Below are positions 36,283 through 46,172 of a stretch of 64,000 nt of DNA, in pieces. The position numbers and the translations under genes were made by a program. The first letter of the stretch is position 1. Every line of letters starts with the position of its first letter. This stretch comes from a bacterium C-53 (lineage in GTDB: Bacteria; Bacillota; Clostridia; Lachnospirales; Lachnospiraceae): contig RAZD01000006.1 in the NCBI GenBank assembly GCA_003612525.1, forward strand, positions 1-64,000, given 5' to 3'. The notes under the pieces are model-generated. The model was not told the DNA's origin. It saw only the letters and a program-made list of their open reading frames with translations, and did not search any database.

Positions 36283-36311
36283 AGTATACATGACTTGCCC
36301 TGAATTTGCAA
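36283..36311 (-). promoter_or_regulatory. Sigma-A promoter of the ribosomal operon
   Basis: On the minus strand TTGCAA (36306-36311) and TATACT (36283-36288) are separated by 17 nt. Transcription should start near 36276 and run leftward through rplQ. Confidence 0.85.
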
Positions 36312-36336
36312 GTACTTTTTTACCTTTTTTAAACAA

Positions 36337-36366
36337 TTGGGGCGGTTTCTCATACAACCGCCCCAA
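36337..36366 (-). terminator. putP terminator
   Basis: A perfect 11-bp stem, TTGGGGCGGTT/AACCGCCCCAA with an 8-nt loop, followed on the minus strand by TTGTTTAAAAAAGG. It separates putP from the ribosomal promoter just downstream. Confidence 0.85.
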
Positions 36367-36374
36367 AATACACA

Positions 36375-37916
36375 CTAAATACCATTTTTTGCATCTTCAA
36401 ACTCTTTTAATATCTCCTCAGAAGGCGGCGGAGTCAGGAGGCTCACCACCACAATCGTAACAAAGCTGACCGCAAACCCTACCACCAGAGAATACAACCC
36501 GGTAGCCACACCGATCGTCTGTCCATTTATTACAGGAAGGTAATCCCATACGATTACAGTCACGGCGCCGGAAATAATTCCTGTAAGCGCTCCCTGGAAA
36601 TTCGTCCGTTTCCAGAATAATGAAAGCAGCACAATCGGTCCGAACGCGGAACCAAATCCCGCCCATGCATCCGACACAAGCGTCATAATCGAGCTGTTCG
36701 GATTCAAAGCGATCAGATAAGCCAGAACTGCCACCACGAGTACCGTAATACGGCTTACAATTAATACCTTTTCATCCTCCGCATCCTTTTTCACGACGCC
36801 TTTATAAATATCTTCCGCCACGCTGGACGCAGTGACAAGAAGCTGGGAGTCGGCAGTGGACATAATCGCCGCCAGAATTCCGCAGAGGAAAATCCCGCCC
36901 ACAAATGGCAGTGCAAACTGACTTGTAAACATCTTTGTAATCATTTCAATAAAGACATTTTCCGTAGATGCCGCACCTTCTGCACCAAGAATTACCGGGT
37001 ACAGATATGCGCGTCCTACCACACCAATGAAACATGCAAATCCAAGTGACAGGGCAACCCATAAAATTGCAACCACCTTTGATTTCTTAAGCTCCTTTTC
37101 ATCACGAACTGCCATAAAACGCACCAGAATATGCGGCATCCCAAAGTATCCCAGTCCCCATGCCAGATTTGAAATGATATCAATGGCTTTAATCGGCTCG
37201 CCATTGTTCTCAAATAGATTCACAAAGGAGGCGCTTCCGCCGGCTACCCCTGACTGATTCAGAACATCTCCGATATTTCCGCTCATCGTAAAGTATGCAA
37301 CAAGCGGCACAGCAAGCAGTCCGACCAGCATCAGCATTCCCTGGATGAAGTCGGTCACACACACGGCCATGAAGCCGCCCATAAATGTATAAATCAAAAT
37401 TACGATCGTTCCTACGGTAAGCGCCACACGATAATCAATATGAAAAATCGAGTGAAACAGCTTGCCGCCTGCTGCCAGCGCAGATGCCGTATATACCAGA
37501 AAGAAAATTACTATTATAATAGAAGAAACAGAAAGCAGAATTCTCTTCTTGTCATGAAAACGGTTTTCAAAAAACATCGGCAGCGTGAGTGAGTTATTGG
37601 CACGAATCGTATATCGGCGCAGCCTCGCCGATATGAAAAGCCAGTTACACACCGTGCCGATAAACAGCCCGATCGCAATCCATGCCTGTCCCGTACCAAA
37701 GGCATATACCGCGCCCGGAAGCCCCATCAGAAGCCATCCGCTCATGTCGGATGCCTGTGCGGACAACGCAGCCACAAACCCGCCTAAATTCCTTCCCCCA
37801 AGAAAATAATCCTCCGAATTACTGTTACGCCTCATATAGACAGCGCCGATAAAAACCATTCCGATCAGATAAACTCCGAATGCAATCAGCACCCATACAA
37901 TTGCACTGTTTGTCAT
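36375..37916 (-). CDS. putP: Sodium/proline symporter PutP (SSS family)
   Basis: 513 residues with about 13 membrane helices. 'SEDYFLGGRNLGGFVAALSA' and 'ASDMSGWLLMGLPGAVYAFG' are PutP signatures including Na+ site residues, and 'GGIFLCGILAAIMSTADSQL' matches the SSS consensus. It imports proline with sodium, for nutrition or osmoprotection. It is a single-gene unit with its own promoter and terminator. Confidence 0.94.
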   Translation of the reverse strand: MTNSAIVWVLIAFGVYLIGMVFIGAVYMRRNSNSEDYFLGGRNLGGFVAALSAQASDMSGWLLMGLPGAVYAFGTGQAWIAIGLFIGTVCNWLFISARLRRYTIRANNSLTLPMFFENRFHDKKRILLSVSSIIIVIFFLVYTASALAAGGKLFHSIFHIDYRVALTVGTIVILIYTFMGGFMAVCVTDFIQGMLMLVGLLAVPLVAYFTMSGNIGDVLNQSGVAGGSASFVNLFENNGEPIKAIDIISNLAWGLGYFGMPHILVRFMAVRDEKELKKSKVVAILWVALSLGFACFIGVVGRAYLYPVILGAEGAASTENVFIEMITKMFTSQFALPFVGGIFLCGILAAIMSTADSQLLVTASSVAEDIYKGVVKKDAEDEKVLIVSRITVLVVAVLAYLIALNPNSSIMTLVSDAWAGFGSAFGPIVLLSLFWKRTNFQGALTGIISGAVTVIVWDYLPVINGQTIGVATGLYSLVVGFAVSFVTIVVVSLLTPPPSEEILKEFEDAKNGI

Positions 37917-37985
37917 ATTGTTCCTCCTCTTCTTTGCATTTATTATATTAACACTTCACACAGCTAAAATGTCACAATATGCACT

Positions 37986-38014
37986 ATTATAATATATACG
38001 TTTCTTGACGTCAA
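37986..38014 (-). promoter_or_regulatory. putP promoter sharing its -35 with the opposite promoter
   Basis: Minus-strand TTGACG (38009-38014) and TATAAT (37986-37991) are 17 nt apart. The -35 is half of the palindrome TTGACGTCAA (38005-38014), whose other half is the -35 of the rightward methyltransferase promoter. Confidence 0.8.
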
Positions 38015-38033
38015 CCAGAATGCCTTATATAAT
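38005..38033 (+). promoter_or_regulatory. Methyltransferase promoter sharing its -35 with putP
   Basis: Plus-strand TTGACG (38005-38010) and TATAAT (38028-38033) have a 17-nt spacer. Because it overlaps the putP -35, RNA polymerase probably cannot occupy both promoters at once. Confidence 0.8.
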
Positions 38034-38076
38034 AGAAACCGCAACAATAATTCCGCTGAATCGAAAGGATATTAAC

Positions 38077-38949
38077 ATGTGGGCTGCTGAACATTGGAAA
38101 GAGTATGAAATCATCGACACCTCAGACGGTGAGAAACTTGAGCGTTGGGGCAGATATCTGCTGATTCGTCCCGACCCGCAGGTCATCTGGACCACACCGA
38201 AGACAAATCCCGAATGGAAAATCAGGAACGGCCACTATCACAGGAGCAGCCGCGGCGGTGGTGAGTGGGAATTCTTTGACCTTCCCGAACAGTGGAGCAT
38301 TCACTACGGTTCTCTCACTTTTAATCTGAAGCCTTTCAGCTTTAAGCATACAGGACTTTTCCCCGAACAGGCGGCAAACTGGGATTGGATCTCGGAAAAG
38401 ATAAAAAACACCGGCCGACCGGTTAAGGTTCTGAACCTGTTTGCCTATACCGGAGGCGCAACACTTGCGGCAGCGGCAGCCGGAGCCAGCGTTACGCATG
38501 TGGACGCCTCAAAAGGCATGGTAAACTGGGCAAAAGAAAATGCCCGCTCTTCCGGGCTGGCAGATGCCCCCATCCGCTGGCTGGTCGACGATTGCGTAAA
38601 ATTTGTGGAGCGGGAAATACGGCGGCAGAATAAATATGACGCCATCATTATGGATCCTCCCTCATATGGAAAAGGGCCAAAGGGCGAGATCTGGAAAATC
38701 GAATCATCCGTTTTCCCGTTTATTGAACTCTGTACACAGATACTCGAAAAGAAACCGCTCTTTTTCCTCGTCAGTTCCTATACAACCGGTCTGCAGCCTG
38801 CGGTTCTCAGTTATATGATGAACCTGGCAATTGCCAGACGCTTTGGCGGTTTCGTAGAAGCGGACGAACTCGGCCTCCCTGTGCATGACAGCGGTTTGAT
38901 TCTCCCTTGCGGGGCCAGCGGGCGTTACAGCGGCCCGGACAATTCTTAA
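38077..38949 (+). CDS. Class I SAM-dependent methyltransferase (RlmI-like rRNA enzyme)
   Basis: 290 residues. The Rossmann-fold domain has motif I 'VLNLFAYTGGATLAAAAAG', the acidic strand 'VTHVDASKGMVNWAKENA' and the catalytic 'AIIMDPPSYGKG'. DPPSYG with the preceding layout matches the RlmI/RlmK family acting on 23S rRNA, though the target is not certain. The ATG at 38077 follows AAAGGA; a longer frame from 38005 overlaps the promoter and is rejected. Confidence 0.85.
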   Translation: MWAAEHWKEYEIIDTSDGEKLERWGRYLLIRPDPQVIWTTPKTNPEWKIRNGHYHRSSRGGGEWEFFDLPEQWSIHYGSLTFNLKPFSFKHTGLFPEQAANWDWISEKIKNTGRPVKVLNLFAYTGGATLAAAAAGASVTHVDASKGMVNWAKENARSSGLADAPIRWLVDDCVKFVEREIRRQNKYDAIIMDPPSYGKGPKGEIWKIESSVFPFIELCTQILEKKPLFFLVSSYTTGLQPAVLSYMMNLAIARRFGGFVEADELGLPVHDSGLILPCGASGRYSGPDNS

Positions 38950-38981
38950 TAGGACAACCGGAATATTTGAGGTAACATATG

Positions 38982-39022
38982 AAAAATCTGAACCTGTGTA
39001 TTCTACAGGCTCAGATTTTTTG
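38982..39022. terminator. Bidirectional terminator between methyltransferase and antiporter
   Basis: AAAAATCTGA-ACCTGT pairs with ACAGG-TCAGATTTTTT around a short loop, with A- and T-tracts at both ends, serving the two convergent genes. Confidence 0.85.
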
Positions 39023-39033
39023 ACCTTTCACAC

Positions 39034-40629
39034 TCAGACCTGGCTGATCACCATTATGTCATTCTCACGAATCACTGTATTTCCATTGGGAATCATCACC
39101 TTCTCATTGCGCTTTAAGACAAGTACCAGTTTCCCCTCTCCCAATTTGATTTTTGAAAGCGGTTCACCAATCCATCGGCTGTCTTTTTCCACCTGGATTT
39201 CCATCAAATGAAGCCCCAGATTCTCCTCCGGGGAAAGTGCGCTCAGCACAATTTTATCTCCTTCGAGAATCTTCGTATTCCCATTCGGTATCAGACGCTC
39301 ATCTCCCCGCAGAATCAGTACAAGAAGCAAATCCGGCAGCGATGTGATTTCTCTGATCAGCCGGCCGGCCCAGGGATGATTCTTCTTAATAGAAACCTTT
39401 ACAAATTCTACCGGCATTTCATCCGAATAATCGCTGAATGTCTTCATAACATTCACATTGTTGTCAATCATATTCAGTCCGCGCGCCACAATCTCCAAAA
39501 GACTCCCCTGAATGCTGATTGAGACAAGCACAATAAACAGCACAATATGAAATACATCATTTTTCATATACGCAGGACTTACGATTGCCATGATTGAGAA
39601 AACAACGGATGCCGCGCCTCTAAGACCGGCCCATGAAACAAGTATCATCTGCCTTACCGAACATCGAAATGGCGTCAATATTACAAATACTGCGAGAGGA
39701 CGTGCGACAAACGTTAAAAACAAAGCAATTGCAAGCCCGCTGGGAAATATCAGCGGCAGCTGCGACGGGAACGAAATCAGCCCAAGCAGGAAGAAAATAA
39801 GCATCTGCATAAGCCCTGTAATCCCGTCGAAAAAATGCACAAGTGATTTCTTATTCTTTAAAGGCTGATTTCCCAAAATAATTCCTGCAATGTACACACT
39901 CAGATATCCGTTTCCACCAATTAAGGAAGCCATAGCATAAGAAGCAAGCACTACGCTGAATACAAATATCGTATCGAAACCGTCCGTGGCAAAGTTGACC
40001 TGCCGAAGAACCTTTGATGCCGCATGCGCAATCAGCACACCAGCCAGAGCGCCGAATAAAATCTGCTTCACAACCATCAGGCCAAGATAAGAAGTGCTGG
40101 CATCCCCGCTCATGATACCCAGAATAATTACTGTCATCATATAAGAACAAGGGTCGTTGCTGCCGCTTTCTACTTCTAACAGAGAGGCCGTATTGTCTTT
40201 TAAATTCAATTGCCTTGACCTTAAAATTGAGAATACGGAAGCCGCGTCCGTCGAACTCGTAACCGCTCCAATCAGCATACTCTCAAGAAAGCGGAAATGC
40301 AGCACATAATAGCAGAACATACCCGTTGCTGAGGCGGTCAGCAATACGCCCACCGTTGACAGAAGCGATGCTTTCACGGCTACGGGACGCGCCTGCCTCC
40401 AATTCGTTCCAAACCCTCCGTAAAACATAATAAAAATCAATGCCACGGAACAAATCTGCTCAACAATCCCGAAGTTGTCAAACGGAATTTTCATGATTCC
40501 GTCGATCCCAAAGGCCATACCCAGCAGAATGAATGCAAGCAGCATAGGAACCCCAAGCTTGTTTGTCAACTTATTTAATGACAGACACAACAGAATTACC
40601 ACTGCCGCCAGTAAAATATAATTTGTCAT
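39034..40629 (-). CDS. Potassium/proton antiporter (NhaP2/CvrA-like, CPA1) with two TrkA-C domains
   Basis: 531 residues. About twelve membrane helices occupy residues 1-385, with the ion-site region 'TSSTDAASVFSILRS' and 'VESGSNDPCSYM'. The C-terminal cytosolic part holds two RCK_C/TrkA-C-type repeats (each ending 'PNGNT...' with a following acidic segment), which usually sense a nucleotide or ion. It should export K+ or Na+ in exchange for protons. It stands alone downstream of the chemoreceptor gene by 31 bp. Confidence 0.88.
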   Translation of the reverse strand: MTNYILLAAVVILLCLSLNKLTNKLGVPMLLAFILLGMAFGIDGIMKIPFDNFGIVEQICSVALIFIMFYGGFGTNWRQARPVAVKASLLSTVGVLLTASATGMFCYYVLHFRFLESMLIGAVTSSTDAASVFSILRSRQLNLKDNTASLLEVESGSNDPCSYMMTVIILGIMSGDASTSYLGLMVVKQILFGALAGVLIAHAASKVLRQVNFATDGFDTIFVFSVVLASYAMASLIGGNGYLSVYIAGIILGNQPLKNKKSLVHFFDGITGLMQMLIFFLLGLISFPSQLPLIFPSGLAIALFLTFVARPLAVFVILTPFRCSVRQMILVSWAGLRGAASVVFSIMAIVSPAYMKNDVFHIVLFIVLVSISIQGSLLEIVARGLNMIDNNVNVMKTFSDYSDEMPVEFVKVSIKKNHPWAGRLIREITSLPDLLLVLILRGDERLIPNGNTKILEGDKIVLSALSPEENLGLHLMEIQVEKDSRWIGEPLSKIKLGEGKLVLVLKRNEKVMIPNGNTVIRENDIMVISQV

Positions 40630-40660
40630 TATACACCCTCTCCGTTATACAATTCCAGAT

Positions 40661-42754
40661 TCAGTCTACCGCAAAGTTTCCCACGATTGCACTAAGTTTT
40701 CCGGCATTCTCATTATTTACCTCTATCATGCTTTCTTCATCTGACATCTTCTTTACAATCTCAGCTGTCTTTTCAGCAATCAGCGAAATTCCTTCTGACG
40801 AATCATTTACCATACTGCTGATACTGCCAACAGACTCCGTAATCCCTTCAATCGCATCGCCAAGTATTTTCACAGCGCTGCTGACCTCGCGCATGCTTGA
40901 CTCAAAATCACCCGCATCCTGTGCATACTGCTTGCCGACTCTCAAAAACTCATTATAATCATCGATAACAGCGCTCTCCAAAAACTCCGTCAGGGACTTA
41001 AGACAGCCCGACATACTGCTCACAGCTGTATGAACCTCTTCAATAATGCCATTAATATCTATCACAGTGTTCTGCGTCTGACTGGCAAGATCTCCAATCT
41101 GATCTGCCACAACAGCAAATCCCTTCCCGGCCTCTCCTGCCCTTGCTGCCTCAATTGACGCATTGAGCGCAAGAAGATTTGTCTGTGAAGAAATCTTTAA
41201 AATCGTATCTGTCAACTCATTAATCTTCTCAACCGCCTTTGACTGCTCCATCGCGGCTGCCGTATCCTTCTGCACCTGCTCATACATAATCTTTGTACGT
41301 TTTACAGCCTTTCGAGTGGTGCTTCTCAAGGTTTCCGCCCTGTCCAGAATCTCGCGGGAAGATTTCTCACCGTTATAAGACAGCTCCTGAATAACTCTGG
41401 CATTCTCATTTACTGTAACAATATTACGGCTGATGTTCTCGGACGTAACTGCCGCCTCCTCCATCGCGGCTGCCAGCTCCTGCGTCGCCACGGAACTGGC
41501 GCCACACATTTCACTGACCACCTGCGAACTGTTCTTCAAATCCTCCGCATTCCTGTAGACAATCCTGCCGGTTGCCTCGATCTGCGCGACCATTCCATTC
41601 AGACGTTCACTCATCTCCTTCACCGCACGTGCCATATCGCCTGTTTCATCTTTCATTCCTGTAAGCCGGTCAATCCGCTCATCACGTCTAAGATTCAACT
41701 TTGCAATCTGTGCAATCACACCAGTTATCTTTTTAATCGGCAACACAATCCTTGCGCTCAAAACAAAACCGACTAAGACAGAAAATATCACTGCGATAAG
41801 CACCGCCAGAAGAATCATTTTCAAAATTCCCCTGGCCTCGGAATTCATCTCTTTCACAGGGGCGGAGAGCACAAACTTCATTCCATTCCCCAAACGATTG
41901 TAATAAGCAATCTTGCGGATGCCGTTATAATCATACTCAAACGCCGTCCCTTCTTTCCGGCTGTCTGAAAAATCTGCTAACAGTGAGGCAAATTCTCCTC
42001 CTTTTACTTCAGTAAGAGGCGTCCCGAACTCTATTTCTTCATGATAGACAATCTGTCCGGATGAATTGAGCAGAAACGATTTTCCGGTATCAAAAATAAC
42101 GGACGCACGCGCAATTTCCTCAATATTTCCAAAATCAATGTCCATACCTACAATGCCAATCGAGACCCCGTCCTTATAGATCGGCACTACATAAGAAATC
42201 ATATGTACGTTAATGTTCGAATTCAAATATGGGTCCATCCATGTTGGTTCCCCATTCTTAACCGGGATATAATACCACCCTACATGCTCGAGATCATCGG
42301 GGTCGTAGATGCTGAAATTGGTCGGTTCAAGCTGGGAAAATGCCGCACCCTCCGTATCCCTGGTAGCAAAAATACCCGAGGTTGGCTCCGTAAATTCCGG
42401 ATTATATCTGATATAATAAGTCAAAGCCCCCTTTGTATTATTTGCACATTCCAGTGCAACCGTCCTGAGGGATTCCGTATATTCCTGCACATATGCTTTA
42501 TCTGTCTGAAATTTATGAAGATCCCCAAGCGACTGCTGTGCAATCGCCGCCAGCATATCCACAGACTGCGCCACCATACCAAGTGTAGTGTCTATTTCCT
42601 TGCTGCACCTGCTGGTCTGCGTTGCCATCGTTCTGCCCGCATTCTGAATTGAGATATTCCCTGTTTCCATGAGACTGAGTCCGCCGCAGATAGCAGATGA
42701 CACAACGGAGCTGATTACAACGAGAATAATTACTTTTGTTTTAATTGACCTCAT
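40661..42754 (-). CDS. Methyl-accepting chemotaxis protein with dCache-type sensor
   Basis: 697 residues. TM1 spans about 8-28, an extracytoplasmic Cache-like sensor about 35-290 (with 'GWYYIPVKNGEPTWMDPY' and 'IGIVGMDIDF'), TM2 about 300-325, then HAMP and a long signalling coiled coil. The hairpin tip 'NLLALNASIEAARAGEAGKG' is intact. It should control CheA; no che genes are in the window. The ligand is unknown, though dCache domains often bind amino acids. Confidence 0.94.
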   Translation of the reverse strand: MRSIKTKVIILVVISSVVSSAICGGLSLMETGNISIQNAGRTMATQTSRCSKEIDTTLGMVAQSVDMLAAIAQQSLGDLHKFQTDKAYVQEYTESLRTVALECANNTKGALTYYIRYNPEFTEPTSGIFATRDTEGAAFSQLEPTNFSIYDPDDLEHVGWYYIPVKNGEPTWMDPYLNSNINVHMISYVVPIYKDGVSIGIVGMDIDFGNIEEIARASVIFDTGKSFLLNSSGQIVYHEEIEFGTPLTEVKGGEFASLLADFSDSRKEGTAFEYDYNGIRKIAYYNRLGNGMKFVLSAPVKEMNSEARGILKMILLAVLIAVIFSVLVGFVLSARIVLPIKKITGVIAQIAKLNLRRDERIDRLTGMKDETGDMARAVKEMSERLNGMVAQIEATGRIVYRNAEDLKNSSQVVSEMCGASSVATQELAAAMEEAAVTSENISRNIVTVNENARVIQELSYNGEKSSREILDRAETLRSTTRKAVKRTKIMYEQVQKDTAAAMEQSKAVEKINELTDTILKISSQTNLLALNASIEAARAGEAGKGFAVVADQIGDLASQTQNTVIDINGIIEEVHTAVSSMSGCLKSLTEFLESAVIDDYNEFLRVGKQYAQDAGDFESSMREVSSAVKILGDAIEGITESVGSISSMVNDSSEGISLIAEKTAEIVKKMSDEESMIEVNNENAGKLSAIVGNFAVD

Positions 42755-42800
42755 TTTCTTTTCCTTTCGCAGTATTCTGTCATTGGCAATATATGATAAA

Positions 42801-42828
42801 ATTATAACATACTCAAAAATTTTTTCAA
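42801..42828 (-). promoter_or_regulatory. Promoter of the chemoreceptor gene
   Basis: Minus-strand TTGAAA (42823-42828) and TATAAT (42801-42806), 16-nt spacer, about 45 nt upstream of the start codon. Confidence 0.7.
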
Positions 42829-42848
42829 CATGCGCAGCCTATGCTGCA

Positions 42849-43889
42849 TCATGGCATGGCGCCCTTTAAATACTGCCTGTTATCTATATCTCTGAACTGA
42901 TGTGTCCTGTGATATTCTTTTGTTTCCGTCTCTTTCCACGTCTCACAACGGTTCTGATAAAGAAATCTTGTAAGTTGATAACAGTCAATCCAGATTTCAT
43001 TGTTTCCGTCCTTCTGACTCTCATCAAAAATCAGCTCCATTCCCCAGTGCAGATGTGTGATCTCAATATTATTTACATTCTCCTCTTTGCTGTATCCCGT
43101 ATGCCCCATATAGCCAATGACATCCCCTGCCTGTACTGCATCCCCTTCTTTCAATGATTTATTATACGGGAAATTCTGGCGCAGATGCGCATAATAATAA
43201 TACCGCTTTTTATCAAAACTTCGAATGCCAATGCGCCATCCGCCATACTGATTCCATCCTAAAGCTTCTATTGTCCCTGACTCGATTGCAATAATCGGCG
43301 TTCCTGTCTGACCCATCATGTCATGCCCCAGATGTGGTCTTTTATATCCGTAAGAACGTGAACTTCCGAAATCATCATAATCACTGTATTCATATCCTTT
43401 TGCAATCGGATGAAATGCCTTCAGCCCGTAACATTTCTCCCATTTCCCGTCCGTTTCAATCTCATACTCTCCTACCATTCCTCCCAGAACCGCACCGTAA
43501 GCTTCCAGGTAATATTTATAGTACTTATTGTCCTTCATCAAACTTGCTGTTGTATCTTCCCCTTCCAGAAGCAGCTTTGCCAGTTCGTCCATCTGCTTAT
43601 TCTTATAAGAAGAGAAATTTCCGCCGTTTTTTACTGCCAGATAAGCAAGCATCTCAATCCAGTTTAAATGTATTTCCTGACCGTATGTATCCTTATCCCA
43701 CTCATACGCTTTCTGTAATGCCTCATAAGATACATTGAAATCCACCCACTTGATATAATCCTCATTTGAATAGAAAACATCAACCGAATAATGACTTTTA
43801 TAAAGAACTCTGCCGCATAATAAAAGCAGCAGAATCGCCTCCGCGAAAATGATTCTGCCGCTCTTTGATTTCTTTTTGATTTTCTTCAT
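42849..43889 (-). CDS. M23-family peptidoglycan endopeptidase, membrane-anchored
   Basis: 346 residues. One N-terminal hydrophobic helix (about 14-30) anchors it outside the membrane. A helical region follows, then an M23 (LytM) domain with zinc ligands in 'RPHLGHDMMGQTGTP', 'YYYYAHLRQN' and 'ITHLHWGMEL'. All expected histidines are present, so it is probably active on cell-wall cross-links. The sporulation protein SpoIIQ is a distant relative, but nothing here ties it to sporulation. Confidence 0.88.
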   Translation of the reverse strand: MKKIKKKSKSGRIIFAEAILLLLLCGRVLYKSHYSVDVFYSNEDYIKWVDFNVSYEALQKAYEWDKDTYGQEIHLNWIEMLAYLAVKNGGNFSSYKNKQMDELAKLLLEGEDTTASLMKDNKYYKYYLEAYGAVLGGMVGEYEIETDGKWEKCYGLKAFHPIAKGYEYSDYDDFGSSRSYGYKRPHLGHDMMGQTGTPIIAIESGTIEALGWNQYGGWRIGIRSFDKKRYYYYAHLRQNFPYNKSLKEGDAVQAGDVIGYMGHTGYSKEENVNNIEITHLHWGMELIFDESQKDGNNEIWIDCYQLTRFLYQNRCETWKETETKEYHRTHQFRDIDNRQYLKGAMP

Positions 43890-43966
43890 CCATACTGCTT
43901 CCTTCTGGTACTTTCTATAATTGTACTTTCGGGTATCACAGTTTATTCATACAAAGTATCCTGCCG

Positions 43967-46171
43967 TCAGACTTTTTCTTTAATGCACTGGAATCTCCGA
44001 TCCACCTCTTTTTGGAGCTCCTGCGCAATCTCCTGGTATTCCTCCCTGCACAAATGTTTCGTTCTCCCCATCATGGACAGCCAGTCCACAACCGGAATCT
44101 TTTTACCTGTTTTCTCTGGGTCGTAATTTAAGCTTGTCTTTCCATGCTCCACCTCATATAACGGAAAGAAACAGCAATCCACCGCCGCGCCGATCACATC
44201 GCGTTCTTTATCTGGTCTGTCATTCCAGTTAAGCGGACATGCAGACAATGCTTTCAAATATGCCACACCTTCATTTTTCGCATACCATGCGGCTTTTGCC
44301 GCCTTTTTTATAAAATCAGGCGGATTGGATTCGGCCGCTGTCGCCACATAGGGAATGTTGGCAGCCGCCATGATCTGCGGCATATCTTTATGGAAAAATG
44401 TCTTCCCATACTGATTTTTGCCAAGATGCGATGTCGAGCTCCTTGCTCCCATCGGAGTGGAATACGAAAGCTGATATCCCGTATTCATATAACCGCCATT
44501 GTCATACTCAAACAGAAGCAGACGATGGCCACGAAGCGCCGTGCCGATTGCTGAACCCATGCCAATATCAAGACCTCCGTCACCGCTTACCATAATAAAT
44601 ACAATATCCCCGGGCGGTATTTCACCTTTTTTCTGTTTTCGGTAGCAGATCTCCGCAAGGCCACTTAATGTCGCCGCTCCATTTTGAAACAGGTTATGGA
44701 GATACGGTACTTTAAAGCTTGTCTTCGGATAAGGCGTTGTGACAATCATGCCGCATCCTGTCTGGAACAGAAGAACCACAGGATCCTCAATTGCCCGAAG
44801 CAGCAGGTTCAGGTTCACCGGAATCCCGCATCCTGGACACGCGCCATGTCCGGGCGCCAGACGTTTCGGTACAGCAGCCGTCGCATTCAGAGTTCCGCCG
44901 CTCACCGTAATGCCGCTTTCCGTTTCCTCTACCCTAGTTGCGCCAACCGCTGTCTTATCCCTTGTAAGAGGGGCAAAAAAGTCCCGTTCTTCCAAAGCTG
45001 TTCCTGCCGATATTCCATAATATTCAAAATCGGGCGTATCATCTCTTTCCGCCCATTCAAACATGCGGATGGCATCTTCCACATAAAAATCCTTTCCTCC
45101 CAGTCCATAGACAAGGCTCTTCACTTTCACGCTGCATCCCTTCTTCTGCAATGCTGCCCTGATTTCCAGCGAAAGATTTCCCCCGCCCGCACCGTAACTG
45201 TCCTGGCGGTCAGCAATAAGAATCCGCTCCGCACTCATACATGCCTCACAGATCTCATCTGCCGGAAACGGCCTTAATACATGGAGTGTAACCACACCGA
45301 CCTTCTTCCCGCTCTGCCGGAGTACATCCACTGCTTCCAATGCCGTATCGTAGGAAGAACCAAGCAGAATTAAAATGGTCTTTGCATCCTCCTGACAATA
45401 TCCTTCCCATTCGTGATACAGTCTCCCGGAAAACTCACCGTACTCTGCAAAAAGTTTCGAAAGTCCGCACCTTGCATCTTCCATAGCCTGATGAATCTGA
45501 TACCTGTTATTAATCAGATCGGGTTCATTCATATACGACCCGACTGTCACCGGATGTTCAATATCAAAGAAGGGATACGTTTCCTTTTTTTCACCGATAA
45601 ATGCACGAACATCGGAATCCTCTGCAAAGCACATGCATCTTCTCTTCTGGTGACTTGTAAAGAATCCGTCAAATGCTACAACAGCAGGAAGATTCACGCT
45701 TTCCGAAAGTCGCAGCGCCATTATATTAAAATCGTATACTTCCTGCACCGTGTGAGCGAAGAGAATCAGCCACCCCGTATTCAGCATATACATAATATCA
45801 CTGTGATCGCCCTTTATGGAAAGAGGCCCCGAAACCGTACGGCAGGCCACATTCATCACCATTGGATACCTGGTTCCTGACTGCACCGGAAACTGTTCCA
45901 ATGCATAAAGAAGCCCGTTTGCGCTCGTTGCATTAAAGACACGCCCTCCGCCTACGGAAGCCCCATAGCAGATTCCCGCCGCGCTGTGCTCTCCTTCCGC
46001 TGCAATCATAATCAAATCGGTCTTTCCCTCCGCCCGCATCAGATCAAGATTTTCCGCAATTTGCGTAGATGGGGTTATCGGGTAATACCCCATCAAATCA
46101 TATCCGATCTGGCGCACGGCCACCGCCGCAATCTCATTTCCACTTGCAAATGCCGCCTTCTGCTCCTTCAT
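43967..46171 (-). CDS. 2-oxoacid:ferredoxin oxidoreductase, fused alpha and beta subunits
   Basis: 734 residues. The first about 400 residues are the PorA-like alpha part ('GYYPITPSTQIAENLDL', 'RTVSGPLSIKGDHSDIMYM'). The rest is the PorB-like beta part with the cluster/TPP region 'GHGACPGCGIPVNLNLL' and the TPP motif 'VSGDGGLDIGMGSAIG'. Together with the next gene it should oxidise a 2-oxoacid such as pyruvate with CoA, reducing ferredoxin. The substrate is not decided by sequence. Confidence 0.9.
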   Translation of the reverse strand: MKEQKAAFASGNEIAAVAVRQIGYDLMGYYPITPSTQIAENLDLMRAEGKTDLIMIAAEGEHSAAGICYGASVGGGRVFNATSANGLLYALEQFPVQSGTRYPMVMNVACRTVSGPLSIKGDHSDIMYMLNTGWLILFAHTVQEVYDFNIMALRLSESVNLPAVVAFDGFFTSHQKRRCMCFAEDSDVRAFIGEKKETYPFFDIEHPVTVGSYMNEPDLINNRYQIHQAMEDARCGLSKLFAEYGEFSGRLYHEWEGYCQEDAKTILILLGSSYDTALEAVDVLRQSGKKVGVVTLHVLRPFPADEICEACMSAERILIADRQDSYGAGGGNLSLEIRAALQKKGCSVKVKSLVYGLGGKDFYVEDAIRMFEWAERDDTPDFEYYGISAGTALEERDFFAPLTRDKTAVGATRVEETESGITVSGGTLNATAAVPKRLAPGHGACPGCGIPVNLNLLLRAIEDPVVLLFQTGCGMIVTTPYPKTSFKVPYLHNLFQNGAATLSGLAEICYRKQKKGEIPPGDIVFIMVSGDGGLDIGMGSAIGTALRGHRLLLFEYDNGGYMNTGYQLSYSTPMGARSSTSHLGKNQYGKTFFHKDMPQIMAAANIPYVATAAESNPPDFIKKAAKAAWYAKNEGVAYLKALSACPLNWNDRPDKERDVIGAAVDCCFFPLYEVEHGKTSLNYDPEKTGKKIPVVDWLSMMGRTKHLCREEYQEIAQELQKEVDRRFQCIKEKV

Positions 46172-46172
46172 A

